This document shows positions 31,828 through 41,458 of a DNA stretch of 64,000 nucleotides, piece by piece. Position 1 is the first letter of the stretch, and each line of letters begins with the position of its first letter. Source of the stretch: Deinococcus seoulensis (GTDB taxonomy: Bacteria > Deinococcota > Deinococci > Deinococcales > Deinococcaceae); NCBI RefSeq assembly GCF_014648115.1, contig NZ_BMQM01000007.1:1-64000 (forward strand). The letters run 5' to 3'. Made by a program: the position numbers and the translations under genes. Under the pieces are notes generated by a model, which made no database searches, had not been told where the DNA came from, and saw nothing but the letters and a program-made list of their open reading frames with translations.

Positions 31828-33146
31828 AGCATCACCACGCGGTCTTTGCCGCTGAGCGTACGGGTGGCGTTGCGGGTGTCGAGGACGCGCTGGGCGCGGT
31901 TGACGACATTCTGGTAGTCGACGTCGCTGTGCTGTGTGGTGATGATGACCAGATCGACCGTGTCGAGCAGGTCGTCGGTCAGGTCGACACTGCTGGCCAC
32001 GACGCCGTGCTCGTTGACTTCCGGAGTCCAGGTGTCATGGAAGATGACGTCGGCGCTGGCCTCCTGAAGCAGGCGGTAGATGTGAATGGCGGGACTCTCG
32101 CGGTAGTCGTCCAGATCGCCCTTGTAGGCCATGCCGAGCAGCAGGACGCGGCTGCCGTTCAGGGCCTTGCGGTCCATGTTCAGGACGCGGGCGGCTTTCT
32201 CTACGACGAATTCGGGCATCTTGCGGTTGGTTTCGCCAGCCAGCGCGATGAAGTGCGTCTGGAAGTTGTACTCGCGGGCTTTCCATTCCAGGTAGTGCGG
32301 GTCCAGGGGAATGCAGTGCCCGCCGACGCCAGGGCCGGGGTAGAAGGGCATGATGCCGAAGGGTTTGGTGAACGCAGCGTCCAGGACTTCCCAGACGTTC
32401 AGGCCCATGCGGTCGCACAGCAGGGCGATCTCGTTCGCCAGGGCGATGTTCACGGCGCGGAAGGTGTTCTCGTACACCTTGACCATCTCGGCGGCCTTGG
32501 CACTGCTGACCGGAACGATGTGCTCAATGGCCTGCTGGTAGAAGGTGACGGCGACACGCAGACTCTCGGGATCGTTCCCGCCCACGACCTTGTTGGTGTT
32601 CTTGGTGCTGTAACGCTTGTTACCCGGATCCACCCGTTCGGGGGAGTGCGCCAGGTAGAAGTCCTGCCCGGCCTTGAGGCCGCTGCGTTCCAGGATGGGT
32701 TTAAGGACGTCCTCGGTCGTGCCGGGGTAAGTGGTGCTTTCCAGGCTGATCAGCTGTCCGGGGCGGATGTGCCGCGCGATCTCCTCGGTGACGCTGCGCA
32801 CGAAACTCAGATCGGGCGAGAGGTTCTGATCCAGCGGCGTGGGCACGCAGATCACGATGACATCCATGTCAGCCAGGCGGGCCATGTCGGTGGTCGCGTC
32901 GACCAGACCGCGTTCCACGACGTCACGCAATTCCTCATCCTTGACGTCGCTGATGTAGTTCTGCCCGGTGCGGACCTGCTGGGCGCGCTGTTCGTTCCGG
33001 TCAAAGCCGGTCACGTGGAATCCGACCTTGGCCTTCTCGACCAGGAAGGGCAGGCCGACGTACCCGAGACCCACCACGCCGATGCGTGCCTCGCGGGTCA
33101 GGATCTGCTGCTCAAGTGGGGTGGACTGAACGGTGGTTTCTGTCAT
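31824..33146 (-). CDS. wbpA: UDP-N-acetylglucosamine 6-dehydrogenase, WbpA type
   Basis: This enzyme oxidises UDP-GlcNAc to UDP-GlcNAc-uronate, the entry step of the diacetamido-uronate pathway. The 440-residue product has the N-terminal Rossmann motif IGVVGLGYVGLPF, ESTTYPGTTEDV, the central AEMVKVYENTFRAVNIALANE, and the active-site Cys in GPGVGGHCIPLDPHYL. It is the first gene of a 12-gene minus-strand operon. The 190 nt upstream, back to tRNA-Glu, contain no gene. A weak extended -10 candidate (TATGAT, minus strand of 33267-33272) could drive the operon. Confidence 0.93.
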   Translation of the reverse strand: MTETTVQSTPLEQQILTREARIGVVGLGYVGLPFLVEKAKVGFHVTGFDRNEQRAQQVRTGQNYISDVKDEELRDVVERGLVDATTDMARLADMDVIVICVPTPLDQNLSPDLSFVRSVTEEIARHIRPGQLISLESTTYPGTTEDVLKPILERSGLKAGQDFYLAHSPERVDPGNKRYSTKNTNKVVGGNDPESLRVAVTFYQQAIEHIVPVSSAKAAEMVKVYENTFRAVNIALANEIALLCDRMGLNVWEVLDAAFTKPFGIMPFYPGPGVGGHCIPLDPHYLEWKAREYNFQTHFIALAGETNRKMPEFVVEKAARVLNMDRKALNGSRVLLLGMAYKGDLDDYRESPAIHIYRLLQEASADVIFHDTWTPEVNEHGVVASSVDLTDDLLDTVDLVIITTQHSDVDYQNVVNRAQRVLDTRNATRTLSGKDRVVML

Positions 33147-33303
33147 TGGATCCTCTGAGTGAGAGTGGAATGGCCGCCCGTGATGAGCAGGAGCAGAGCA
33201 CTAAGCTGTTCTATATCGCGTGCTCATGAGTGGGAGATTGTGCTCCGCACTGCGGTGCGTCCAGGCATCATACCCTGCATGTAATACAGAGGTGAGTAAA
33301 AAT

Positions 33304-33337
33304 AAAGAACGCCTCCGCGTGAACGGAGGCGTTCTTT
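33304..33337 (-). terminator. Intrinsic terminator of tRNA-Glu
   Basis: AAAGAACGCCTCCG (33304-33317) and CGGAGGCGTTCTTT (33324-33337) form a perfect 14-bp stem with a 6-nt loop. On the minus strand it is followed by ATTTTTA. It abuts the encoded CCA of the tRNA. Confidence 0.9.
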
Positions 33338-33425
<88 letters not shown>

Positions 33426-33586
33426 TTGTCGTTGGCTTTCGCCTTCGCTTTCTGCCTTTCAAGGGGCGCCGTTTCCGGCACGCACAGAAAGATACAGGGT
33501 TGGCGTGAATTCGTCAAGTGGTCTGCGCGGCGCATATGAAGGGCGGGGCGGACCTCGCTGGTCACGCCCCGCCCGGAGTGCGGTTT

Positions 33587-34993
33587 TTACATGTGCAGGG
33601 CGCGTTTGTCGGTGGCCAGGGCGGCTTCCTTGACGACTTCACTGAGGGTGGGGTGGGCGTGGACGGTGCGGGCGAGGTCCTCGCTGCTGCCGCCGAATTC
33701 CATGATCGCCACGACCTCGCCGATCAGTTCGCTGACGCCGCCGCCGATCATGTGCACGCCCAGCAGTTTGTCAGTCTGCGCGTCGGCGATGATCTTCACG
33801 AAGCCGCGCGTGTCGCCGTGGCCCAGGGCGCGTCCGTTGGCGCTGAACGGGAACTGCCCGGTCTTGATGCTCAGGCCCTTCTCTTTGGCCTGCTTCTCGG
33901 TCAGGCCGGCCCAGGCGATCTCGGGGCTGGTGTAGATCACCCAGGGGATCACGTCGTAGTTCACGTGCCCGGCCTGCCCGGCCAGCATCTCGGCGAGGGC
34001 CACGCCTTCCTCCTCGGCCTTGTGGGCCAGCATGGCGCCGCCGATCACATCGCCGATGGCATACACGTTCTGGAGGTTGGTGCGGTAGTGCTGGTCGACT
34101 TTCACGAAACCGCGTTCATCGAGCGCGAGGCCCACCGCGTCGGCCCCGAGGCCCTGCGTGTGCGGCACGCGGCCGATGGACACGATCAGCTTGTCGAAAC
34201 GGGCGGTGACTTCCCTGTCCTGCTCGGTGTACGTGACGCTGACGCCGCTGTCGTCCTGCTCGACGGCGGTGATGTTCACGCCGAAGTGGAAGTCCAGGCC
34301 CTGCTTCTTGAAGAGCTTGAGGCCCTCCTTGGCGATGGCGTCGTCGGCGGCCATCAGGAAGCCGGGCATGGCTTCCAGCACCGTCACGTCGGCGCCCAGG
34401 CGGCGCCAGACGCTGCCGAGTTCCAGGCCGATGACGCCCGCGCCGATCACGCCGAGTTTCTCCGGGACGGCCGTGAATTCCAGCGCGCCGCTGTTCTCCA
34501 CGATGTGCCCGCCGAACGGGGCGAGCGGCAGGGCGCGGGGGCTGCTGCCGGTCGCGACGATCACGCGCGCGGCGCGGACCTCGGTGCCGGCGGCGTCCAC
34601 GATCCAGCCGTCACCGTCCGCGCGGACCAGTTTGCCCAGCCCGAAGAACGACGTGATCTTGTTCTTCTTGAACAGGTACGCCACGCCGCCCGTCAGTTTG
34701 TCCACCACGCCGTTCTTGCGGCCCAGCATCTTCGCGATGTCCAGGGACGCGCCCTGCACGTTGATGCCGTGCTCGGCGAAGTCATGCTGCATGACCTCGA
34801 ACTTCTCGCTGCTGTCCAGCATCGCCTTGCTGGGAATGCAGCCCACGTTCAGGCAGGTGCCCCCCAGGCTGGCCTTGCCGTTCCGCTCGAAGGCGTCCAC
34901 GCAGGCCGTCTTGAAGCCCAGCTGCGCCGCGCGAATCGCTGCCACGTACCCCGCGGGGCCGCCACCAATCACCAGTACGTCGAAAGAATCCAT
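33587..34993 (-). CDS. lpd: Dihydrolipoyl dehydrogenase (E3)
   Basis: This FAD disulfide oxidoreductase regenerates lipoamide in 2-oxoacid dehydrogenase complexes and glycine cleavage. The 468-residue product has the FAD fold [19 protein letters not shown], the redox pair in [16 protein letters not shown] (CxxxxC), the NAD site [30 protein letters not shown], and the catalytic His in HAHPTLSE. No E1 or E2 genes are adjacent. Downstream, GGGCGGGGCG and CGCCCCGCCC (33541-33574) could form a terminator without a T-run. Confidence 0.96.
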   Translation of the reverse strand: MDSFDVLVIGGGPAGYVAAIRAAQLGFKTACVDAFERNGKASLGGTCLNVGCIPSKAMLDSSEKFEVMQHDFAEHGINVQGASLDIAKMLGRKNGVVDKLTGGVAYLFKKNKITSFFGLGKLVRADGDGWIVDAAGTEVRAARVIVATGSSPRALPLAPFGGHIVENSGALEFTAVPEKLGVIGAGVIGLELGSVWRRLGADVTVLEAMPGFLMAADDAIAKEGLKLFKKQGLDFHFGVNITAVEQDDSGVSVTYTEQDREVTARFDKLIVSIGRVPHTQGLGADAVGLALDERGFVKVDQHYRTNLQNVYAIGDVIGGAMLAHKAEEEGVALAEMLAGQAGHVNYDVIPWVIYTSPEIAWAGLTEKQAKEKGLSIKTGQFPFSANGRALGHGDTRGFVKIIADAQTDKLLGVHMIGGGVSELIGEVVAIMEFGGSSEDLARTVHAHPTLSEVVKEAALATDKRALHM

Positions 34994-35059
34994 AGCACCT
35001 TGCAGCGTACCACCCCCCCGAAACGCCCAGGGTGACCCGTTCCCCCGTCAGGGACAGGG

Positions 35060-35139
35060 GATGGTTGATGGTGGATGGTTGATAGAAGCTTCTGCTGAAG
35101 CCGAGGCCTGAGCTGGTCTATCGACCATCACCCATGACC
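35060..35139. repeat. Heptad tandem repeat with inverted counterpart
   Basis: Four 7-nt units GATGGTT, GATGGTG, GATGGTT and GATAGAA run from 35060 to 35087. CTATCGACCATC (35118-35129) is the reverse complement of GATGGTTGATAG with one mismatch, so a long hairpin can form between lpd and the response-regulator gene. Similar GATGGNN heptads are at 39219-39240 and 61683-61710. Confidence 0.7.
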
Positions 35140-35144
35140 CAGCT

Positions 35145-35819
35145 TCACGCCCGGCGGTAGCGCTTGGCGGGTCTGCCGCCCGTGCGGACGTCGGTGCTGA
35201 CGGTGGCCTCGCCGGACGCCACGAGGTGTTCGAGGTACCGCCACGCGGTCACGCGGCTCAGGCCCAGGCTCAGGCCGAGTTCGGCGGCACTGACCGCCCC
35301 GCCCTCACGCAGGGCGGAGCGCACGCGGCGCAGGGTGTCCCCGTCCAGGCCCGCGGCGTCCGGGGCGGACGGCGGGGCGAACAGGGCGTCCAGGTGCCCC
35401 TGGCGCACGTCCCCCTGCGCCCACAGCGCCGCGCGCTCCCGCGCCCGCTCCAGCGCCAGCGTGAAGCGCCCCGGCGTCACGGGCTTCACGAGGTAATCCG
35501 CCGCGCCGTGCAGCAGCGCGTCCTGCACGCTGGGCGCGTCACTGGCGGCCGTGACCAGGATCGCGTCCACCCGCGCGCCATTCACGCGCGCCTCGCGCAG
35601 CAGGTCCAGGCCGCGCCCGTCGGGTAGGTGCACGTCCAGCAGCAGCAGGTCCGGGTGCAGAGTGCGCAGCATGGCCCGCGCCACCCGCAGCGACTCCGCC
35701 TGCCCCAGCACCGTGAAGCCCCCGGCGCGCTCCAGCAGCCGCCAGTGCAGCGCCGCGATCTGCGGGTCGTCCTCGACGATCAGCACGCGCAGCAGTGGGG
35801 GAGAGGTCACGCCCATCAT
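35145..35819 (-). CDS. Response regulator, CitB/DcuR family
   Basis: The 224-residue product has a receiver domain ([11 protein letters not shown] at the N-terminus, phospho-acceptor Asp in [13 protein letters not shown], conserved Lys in [11 protein letters not shown]). A C-terminal winged-helix region follows ([29 protein letters not shown]). It is the partner of the histidine kinase immediately upstream, whose stop overlaps this start (ATG 35819 or 35816). CitB/DcuR-type systems respond to citrate or C4-dicarboxylates. The divergent dctA makes C4-dicarboxylate sensing likely. Upstream codons in this frame belong to the kinase gene. Confidence 0.92.
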   Translation of the reverse strand: MMGVTSPPLLRVLIVEDDPQIAALHWRLLERAGGFTVLGQAESLRVARAMLRTLHPDLLLLDVHLPDGRGLDLLREARVNGARVDAILVTAASDAPSVQDALLHGAADYLVKPVTPGRFTLALERARERAALWAQGDVRQGHLDALFAPPSAPDAAGLDGDTLRRVRSALREGGAVSAAELGLSLGLSRVTAWRYLEHLVASGEATVSTDVRTGGRPAKRYRRA

Positions 35820-37435
35820 TCTTCGGCCTCGGGGAGGGGCACGTCCAGCGTGAAGCGCGTCCACTCCCGCCCCTCCGCCTGCACGCGGTCGTGCGAGAGG
35901 GTCGCGCCGAGCGCCTGCGCCCGGTCCGCTACGAGTGCCAGCCCCACGCCGCGCCCCGCACCCTTGCTGCTCACGCCGCGCACGGTCAGGGTGTCTACCA
36001 GCGCCGGAGGCACGCCATCGCCCGTGTCGCGCACCTCCAGGATCAGGCCTTCGGGGTCGGTGGCGATCAGCACGCGCACCTCGGCGTCCGGTGTGCCGCT
36101 CGCGGCCTCCAGCGCGTTCTCGATCAGGTTCCCTGCCGCGAGCTCCAGCAGGTCCAGCACGCCGGGCGGCAGCGTGCCCGGCAGGGCCGACAGCGGATCG
36201 AGGGTGAGGGTCACCCCCAGTTCAGCCGCGCGGTCGAACTTGCCCAGCAGCAGCGCCGAGAGCCGCACGTGCCGCAGTGCCCCCACCGCCTGCAGGTGCG
36301 CCTCGTGCCGCGCCGACTGCGCGTGGATCAGGGCCAGGGCCTCGCGCGTCTCGCCCAGGTGCAGCAGGCCCGCCAGGGTGTGCAGACGGTTCGTGAACTC
36401 GTGCGTCTGCGCCCGCAACAGCTCGGCGTAACGCTGCGACTGCGTCAACTCGTCCGCCAGCGCCCGCACGCGCGCCAGGTCCCGCAGCGTGACCACCACC
36501 GCGCCCTCTCCGGCCTCCTGCGCGGCCAGCAGCACCGGGCGGCCCCCGACCTCGGCCGTGACCGGCCCGGCCCCCGGCACGGGCAGCGGGAGGCCCGGCG
36601 GCCACGGCAGCGGCAGCGCGGCGTCCGGGGTGCCCAGCAGCGCGCGCGCCTGGGGGTTCATCACGAACACCTGCCCGGCGCGGGCCACCAGCACGCCCTC
36701 CTCCAGGGTGTTCAGCACCGCCCGGTACTGCCGCAGGCCCCCGGCGATCTGCTCGGGTTCCAGGCCCAGCATCTCGGTCTTCACGCGCCGCGCCACACCC
36801 AGCGCCAGCGCCAGAGCCAGCCCCAGGGCCAGCAGGTACCACGGCAGGCCCGCGCGCAGCACCTCCAGAAACACGTCCCGCAACCGGGGCAGCAGGAAGC
36901 CCACGCTCGCCAGGCCCAGCACCCGCCCCGCGCCGTCCACGACCGGCACCTTCGACCGCACCGAGCGGCCCAGCGTGCCCTGCACCGTCTCCGTGACGCT
37001 CCGGCCCCGCAGGAACGCCGTGAAGTCCCCGCCCTGCATGCGCTGCCCCACCTGCGCCGCGTTCGGGTGCGTCAGCCGCCGCGCGTCCCGGTCGGTGACC
37101 ACCACGTAATCCGCGCCCAATTGATCGCGGTAGCGGTTCATCAGGGCGTTCAGGTTCGCCCGCTCGGCCGCGTTCCCCGACAGGGCCGCCACGACCGGCG
37201 GGAGGGTCGCCACCAGCCGCGACTCGCGCAGCGACCGCTCCGCGAACGAGCGGTGAATGCCGCCCGACACGCCCTGACTCACCAGCCCCGCCACCGGCAG
37301 GCCCAGCAGCAGGAACGCCCCCAGCGTCGTCAGGAACAGCCGCGGCCCGACCCGCAGCAGGCGCGGCGTGTGCGGCAGCGCCACCTCACGCGCCAGCGGC
37401 GGCACGCGGGACGGGGCAGGCAGGCGGGAGGGCAC
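35816..37435 (-). CDS. Sensor histidine kinase, CitA/DcuS family
   Basis: The 539-residue product has transmembrane helix 1 (about 29-51) and a periplasmic PASP/sCache-like domain with the family's [17 protein letters not shown] signature. Helix 2 (about 190-213) and a cytoplasmic PAS domain ([24 protein letters not shown]) follow. The phospho-acceptor His lies in [18 protein letters not shown]. The HATPase has [11 protein letters not shown] and [17 protein letters not shown]. It would sense an external carboxylate and phosphorylate the adjacent regulator. The GTG start at 37435 is the best supported. It diverges from dctA across a 446-nt region. Confidence 0.92.
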   Translation of the reverse strand: MPSRLPAPSRVPPLAREVALPHTPRLLRVGPRLFLTTLGAFLLLGLPVAGLVSQGVSGGIHRSFAERSLRESRLVATLPPVVAALSGNAAERANLNALMNRYRDQLGADYVVVTDRDARRLTHPNAAQVGQRMQGGDFTAFLRGRSVTETVQGTLGRSVRSKVPVVDGAGRVLGLASVGFLLPRLRDVFLEVLRAGLPWYLLALGLALALALGVARRVKTEMLGLEPEQIAGGLRQYRAVLNTLEEGVLVARAGQVFVMNPQARALLGTPDAALPLPWPPGLPLPVPGAGPVTAEVGGRPVLLAAQEAGEGAVVVTLRDLARVRALADELTQSQRYAELLRAQTHEFTNRLHTLAGLLHLGETREALALIHAQSARHEAHLQAVGALRHVRLSALLLGKFDRAAELGVTLTLDPLSALPGTLPPGVLDLLELAAGNLIENALEAASGTPDAEVRVLIATDPEGLILEVRDTGDGVPPALVDTLTVRGVSSKGAGRGVGLALVADRAQALGATLSHDRVQAEGREWTRFTLDVPLPEAEE

Positions 37436-37881
37436 GGTGACCGCAGTGTAGGCCCACCCCGACCCCTGATACGGACTCCGATTGAAACGTCTTCTGTAAC
37501 GCCATTCCTGCTCACCCCCTCCCGGCCTCCCCCCTCAAGGGGGAGGGGTCAACACTGCGTATTTCTCGCTGGTCTGCCCTGAAGTGATGAACCTGTCCGC
37601 ACCATTGATGAACCACCCTCCACGGCCCTTGTGTTCACCGGGTGTACGAATCCCCACCCCACCCAGGCAGGCCCTGCGCGCCCGGCAGGACGGCCTCCAG
37701 CCACACCTCACCCGGTCGCCGCCGCGCCCCGCCGGGGACAGGCGTCCCGCGCCGCGCGCATGCTGAGCGGCACCACAACCCCCACCCGGCCCTGCACCCG
37801 CGCAGGCTCACCCCCCACCACGGCGCCCCCACCCGCGCCCCCCCTATCCGCGCCCGCAGGCGGCGCACCGGAGGACACCCC
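37436..37881. promoter_or_regulatory. Divergent region between sensor kinase and dctA
   Basis: No gene is supported here. It contains a remnant of the interspersed repeat (37469-37486), a hairpin CTCCCCC-TCAA-GGGGGAG (37524-37549), a possible operator TTCACCGGGTGTACGAA (about 37633-37649), and a very C-rich dctA leader ending in GGAGGA (37870-37875) seven bases before the dctA ATG. The dctA promoter could not be located with confidence. Confidence 0.45.
37469..37486 (-). repeat. Remnant of interspersed structured repeat
   Basis: ATACGGACTCCGATTGAA matches the inverted terminal part of the roughly 135-nt repeat family (compare 57573). The sequence after it is unrelated, so this is a truncated copy, preceded by TG as at other copies. 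Confidence 0.7.
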
Positions 37882-39210
37882 ATGCCCAAACTGTTCCGCA
37901 GTCTCTACGCGCAGGTGCTGATCGCCATCGTGATCGGCGTGCTCGTCGGCCACTTCTTCCCCACCGTCGGGGAAGGGCTCAAGCCCCTCGGGGACGGCTT
38001 CATCAAACTGATCAAGGTCGTCATCGGCCCCATCATCTTCTGCACCGTCGTCAGCGGCGTCGCCAGCATGCGCGACACCAAGAAGATCGGCCGCGTCGGC
38101 GGCAAGGCCCTGCTGTACTTCGAGGTCGTCACCACCGCCGCCCTCCTGATCGGGCTGGTCGTCGTGAACCTCGTCGGCCCCGGACGCGGCATGAACATCA
38201 ACCCCGCCACCCTCGACACCAGCGCCATCACCAAGTACACCGACGCCGCCGGCGAGCAGACCGTCGCGGACTTCATCCTGCACGTCATCCCCACCACCTT
38301 CGTCAGCGCCTTCACCGAGGGGGACCTGCTGCAGGTGCTGCTCATCGCGCTGCTGAGCGGCTTCGCCCTGATCCGCATGGGCGACCTCGGCCAGCGCATC
38401 CTGAAAGGCATCGACGCGGTCAGCGTCATGGTGTTCCAGATCCTGGGCTTCATCATGAAACTCGCCCCGATCGGCGCATTCGGCGCGATGGCCTTCACCA
38501 TCGGCAAGTACGGCGTCGGCAGCCTCCAGCAGCTCGCGTACCTGATGGGCACCTTCTACGTCACCTGCGCCCTGTTCGTCTTCGTCCTGCTGAACGTCAT
38601 CGCCAAGCTGGCCGGATTCAGCCTCCTGAAATTCCTGCGCTACATCAAGGAAGAACTGCTGCTCGTGCTCGGCACCAGCTCCAGCGAGAGCGCCCTGCCG
38701 CGCCTCATGGCCAAACTCGAACACGCCGGAGCGAACAAGAGCGTCGTCGGCCTCGTCGTCCCCACCGGGTACTCCTTCAACCTCGACGGCACCAGCATCT
38801 ACCTGACCATGGCCGCCGTGTTCATCGCCCAGGCCACCAACACCAACCTGAGCTTCGCGCAGGAAGTCGCCCTGCTCGGCATCCTCCTGCTCACCAGCAA
38901 GGGCGCCGCGGGCGTCACCGGCAGTGGCTTCGTCGTCCTCGCGGGCACCCTCGCCGCCCTGGGCACCGTCCCCGTCGCGGGCCTCGCCCTGATCCTCGGC
39001 ATCGACCGCTTCATGAGCGAAGGACGCGCCATCACCAACATCATCGGCAACGGCGTCGCCACCCTCGTCGTCGCCCGCAGCGAGAACGCACTCGACATGA
39101 CCCGCCTCACCCGCGTCCTCAACGGCGAACAACTCCCCCCCGCCACCGCCGACGTCCAGGCCGAAGAACACGGCGAAGGCCGCAAGCTGGGCAGCGCACA
39201 ACCCGCGTAG
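37882..39210 (+). CDS. dctA: C4-dicarboxylate:cation symporter
   Basis: This DAACS-family inner-membrane transporter takes up succinate, fumarate and malate with protons or sodium. The 442-residue length suits the family. Signatures are [21 protein letters not shown] in the early helices, the substrate-site loop [13 protein letters not shown], the [12 protein letters not shown] motif, [17 protein letters not shown], and [20 protein letters not shown]. The frame extends upstream to 37642, but homology begins at ATG 37882, which has GGAGGA seven bases before it. The adjacent divergent CitA/DcuS-like two-component system is the likely regulator. Confidence 0.95.
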   Translation: MPKLFRSLYAQVLIAIVIGVLVGHFFPTVGEGLKPLGDGFIKLIKVVIGPIIFCTVVSGVASMRDTKKIGRVGGKALLYFEVVTTAALLIGLVVVNLVGPGRGMNINPATLDTSAITKYTDAAGEQTVADFILHVIPTTFVSAFTEGDLLQVLLIALLSGFALIRMGDLGQRILKGIDAVSVMVFQILGFIMKLAPIGAFGAMAFTIGKYGVGSLQQLAYLMGTFYVTCALFVFVLLNVIAKLAGFSLLKFLRYIKEELLLVLGTSSSESALPRLMAKLEHAGANKSVVGLVVPTGYSFNLDGTSIYLTMAAVFIAQATNTNLSFAQEVALLGILLLTSKGAAGVTGSGFVVLAGTLAALGTVPVAGLALILGIDRFMSEGRAITNIIGNGVATLVVARSENALDMTRLTRVLNGEQLPPATADVQAEEHGEGRKLGSAQPA

Positions 39211-39225
39211 GGGAAGGACGCAGAT

Positions 39226-39268
39226 GGCAGATGGCAGATGGCCAGGGCGCGGCCATCTGCCATCTGCC
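39226..39268. terminator. Perfect 18-bp hairpin between dctA and psuG
   Basis: The 18-nt arms at 39226-39243 and 39251-39268 are exact reverse complements around a 7-nt loop (AGGGCGC). The left arm is built from GATGGCA heptads. It lies between convergent genes and could end transcription from both sides, although neither side has a T-run. Confidence 0.75.
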
Positions 39269-39276
39269 TTGAGCCA

Positions 39277-40215
39277 TCAGCCCAGCTGTGCGTACGCGAC
39301 GGCCACCTGCGCGGCCACCATGGCGTTGTGGCGTACGAGGGCGATGTTCGCCTGCAGGCTGCGGCCCCCGGTGATTTCGACCATGCGGCCCAGCAGGTAC
39401 GGGGTGGTGTCCTTGCCGGTCAGGCCCAGGGCGTCCATGTCACGCAGCGCCTGCTCGATCTGCGGGTTGATCTCCCCGGCGGGAATCTCGGCGTCCTCGG
39501 GGATGGGGTTGGCGAGCATCACGCCACCCGACACGCCCAGATCCCACTTCGCCTTCAGGACCCGCGCGGCCTCCTCGGGCGTGGCGACCGTCAGGGGGGC
39601 TTTGAAGCCGCTCTGGCGGGAGTAGAACGCCGGGAACTCCTCGCTGCCCAGCGTCAGGGCCGGAATGCCGTGCGTCTCGAGGACCTCCAGCGTCAGGCCG
39701 ATATCCAGGATGCTCTTCACGCCCGCGCTGACCACGCACACGTCCGTCTGCGCCAGCTCCAGCAGGTCCGCGCTGACATCCATGCTGCGCTCCGCGCCCC
39801 GGTGCACGCCGCCCGTGCCGCCCGTGGCGAACACGCGGATGCCCGCCAGCGCCGCCACGCGCATGGTGCTCGCCACCGTCGTCGCGCCGTGCTTCCCGAG
39901 CGCCACCGTCACCGGCAGGTCACGGGTGCTGATCTTCTCCACGCCCTTGTCGGTCGCCAGCAGGTGCAGTTCCTCGGGCGTGAGGCCCACCTTCAGGCGC
40001 CCGCCCAGCACCGCGATCGTCGCGGGCACCGCGCCGTGCGCGCGCACGACGTCCTCCACGCCGCGCGCCATCTCCACGTTCTGCGGGAACGGCATGCCGT
40101 GACTGATGATCGTGCTCTCCAGCGCCACCACCGCGCGCCCCGCCGCCAGCGCGGAGGCGACTTCGGGGTGAATGTCCAGGTAGGCGGCAACGGTCGGGTT
40201 GATGTCGTGAGTCAT
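39277..40215 (-). CDS. psuG: Pseudouridine-5'-phosphate glycosidase
   Basis: This enzyme cleaves the C-C glycosidic bond of pseudouridine 5'-phosphate to uracil and ribose 5-phosphate. The 312-residue product shows the family's segments: VALESTIISHGMPFPQNVEMA (catalytic Glu region), KISTRDLPVTVALGKHGATTVASTM, VFATGGTGGVHRGAE, VSAGVKSILDIG, LETHGIPA and ALVRHNAMVAAQVAVA. It lies 73 nt downstream of the HTH-PfkB kinase gene on the same strand, forming the two-step pseudouridine catabolic unit. Confidence 0.95.
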   Translation of the reverse strand: MTHDINPTVAAYLDIHPEVASALAAGRAVVALESTIISHGMPFPQNVEMARGVEDVVRAHGAVPATIAVLGGRLKVGLTPEELHLLATDKGVEKISTRDLPVTVALGKHGATTVASTMRVAALAGIRVFATGGTGGVHRGAERSMDVSADLLELAQTDVCVVSAGVKSILDIGLTLEVLETHGIPALTLGSEEFPAFYSRQSGFKAPLTVATPEEAARVLKAKWDLGVSGGVMLANPIPEDAEIPAGEINPQIEQALRDMDALGLTGKDTTPYLLGRMVEITGGRSLQANIALVRHNAMVAAQVAVAYAQLG

Positions 40216-40288
40216 GGGAAACCTCGCTGGGGCAGTCAGCCCGGAATGATGAGTGGTGAGAGGGTGAAACGGAGTGAGGATGGTGCGG

Positions 40289-41419
40289 CTAGCCGGTCGT
40301 GGCGGCCCCCGTCAGGCGCGCCTGGATGGCCGCCGGGGTGAGGGTGGGGGAGACCGCGTGGTCACTCTCGACCGTGATCGCCGCCGCCGCGTGACCATGC
40401 CGCGCCGCCTCGGCGGGTGGCAGGCCCGACGCGAGCGCCGCGAGGAACGCCGCGAGCATCGCATCCCCCGCGCCCGTCACGTCCCGCACGTCGGCGGGCA
40501 GGGCCGCCAGTTCGGTGACGCCCTCCGGCGTGGACAGCAGGCTGCCCGCCGCGCCCCGCCGCACCCACACCAGCCGCACCCCCTGCGCGTGCAACTCGGC
40601 CGCCGCCCCGCGCAGCGCCTCCGGCTCGTCCGGCACGTCCCGGCCCAGCAGGGCGCCCAGTTCCGGCACGTTCGGCGTCACCACCTGCGGCACCAGCCCC
40701 GCCGCCAGCGCAGCACGCAACCGCGCCGCCTTCGGCACGCTCACCGGCTCGAACACCACCGGCACCCCTGCCTCGGCCGCCAGGGACAGCAAGTGAGAGA
40801 GCGACCCCTCCGGCAGGTTCCCGTCCGCCACCACCCACGCCGCGCCCCGCAGCACCCCACGCCGCTCCTGCAACGCCGCCGGGGTCAGGGCCTCCACCGC
40901 CGCCATCGCCGCCACCGCCACCAGCAGCTCCCCACTCGCATCCAGCACCGCCGTGTACGTCCCCGTCGTCACGTCCGGCGCGCGCAGCACCGCCCGCACA
41001 TCCACACCCGCCGCCTCCGTCTCCCGCAGCAACCAGTCGCCCAGCGCGTCCCGGCCCACCACACTCACCAGCGACGCGGGCACGCCCAGCCGCGCCAGAT
41101 TCTCCGCGACATTCCGCGCCACGCCCCCCGGCGCCTGCGCCGACACGCCCGGATTACTCGTCCCCGGCACGGCTGCCTGGATGGTTCGCGCCTTCACGTC
41201 CACGTTCGCGCCGCCCACCACCACCACGCGGCCCGGGCCGCCCGCCTCGGGCAGCAGGTAGCCCCGGCCCAGCAGCGCGCCCTTCTTCACCAGATTGCTC
41301 ACGTGCACGTTCACGGACGCCCGCGTGGACCCCAGGCGGCGCGCCAGTTCCTCCGGGGTCGCCAGCGGCGTCTCGCGGATCAGGGCGAGGAGGGCGGATT
41401 CGGTGTCGGTCAGGGGCAT
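40289..41419 (-). CDS. psuK: Pseudouridine kinase (PfkB family) with N-terminal HTH
   Basis: This is predicted to phosphorylate pseudouridine for PsuG. The 376-residue product has an N-terminal winged helix (about residues 4-52: ALLALIRETPLATPEELARRLGSTRASVNVHVSNL) fused to a PfkB kinase. The kinase has VVVVGGANVDVKA, GGVARNVAENLARLG, and the ATP/anion-hole signature DVTGAGDAMLAAFLAAL. Such HTH-PfkB fusions occur in pseudouridine operons and may autoregulate. ATG 41419 is chosen from the HTH start and the promoter just before it. The open frame further upstream runs into the long inverted-repeat element and is not supported. Confidence 0.9.
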   Translation of the reverse strand: MPLTDTESALLALIRETPLATPEELARRLGSTRASVNVHVSNLVKKGALLGRGYLLPEAGGPGRVVVVGGANVDVKARTIQAAVPGTSNPGVSAQAPGGVARNVAENLARLGVPASLVSVVGRDALGDWLLRETEAAGVDVRAVLRAPDVTTGTYTAVLDASGELLVAVAAMAAVEALTPAALQERRGVLRGAAWVVADGNLPEGSLSHLLSLAAEAGVPVVFEPVSVPKAARLRAALAAGLVPQVVTPNVPELGALLGRDVPDEPEALRGAAAELHAQGVRLVWVRRGAAGSLLSTPEGVTELAALPADVRDVTGAGDAMLAAFLAALASGLPPAEAARHGHAAAAITVESDHAVSPTLTPAAIQARLTGAATTG

Positions 41420-41421
41420 CT

Positions 41422-41458
41422 GTTTTCTATGATAAAGGCGTTTTCTGTGATTAATCAA
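41422..41458 (-). promoter_or_regulatory. psuK promoter with paired direct-repeat operator
   Basis: On the minus strand TTGATT (41458-41453), 18 nt and TATCAT (41434-41429) lie 9 nt before ATG 41419. Two 12-nt direct repeats ATCAYAGAAAAC (41451-41440 and 41433-41422) are spaced 18 nt start to start and bracket the -10. They could be the binding site for the HTH domain of PsuK. Confidence 0.6.

Noticed and set aside
33541..33574. Strong terminator of lpd
   Set aside because: The GGGCGGGGCG/CGCCCCGCCC stem is real but has no T-run in the direction of lpd transcription, so it is only mentioned under lpd.
33518..35035. 505-codon plus-strand frame opposite lpd
   Set aside because: Shadow of the lpd coding strand with Gly/Ala/Val/His bias; lpd has all family motifs.
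35060..35139. CRISPR array from heptad and hairpin repeats
   Set aside because: Units are 7 nt with no spacers of regular length and no cas genes in the window.
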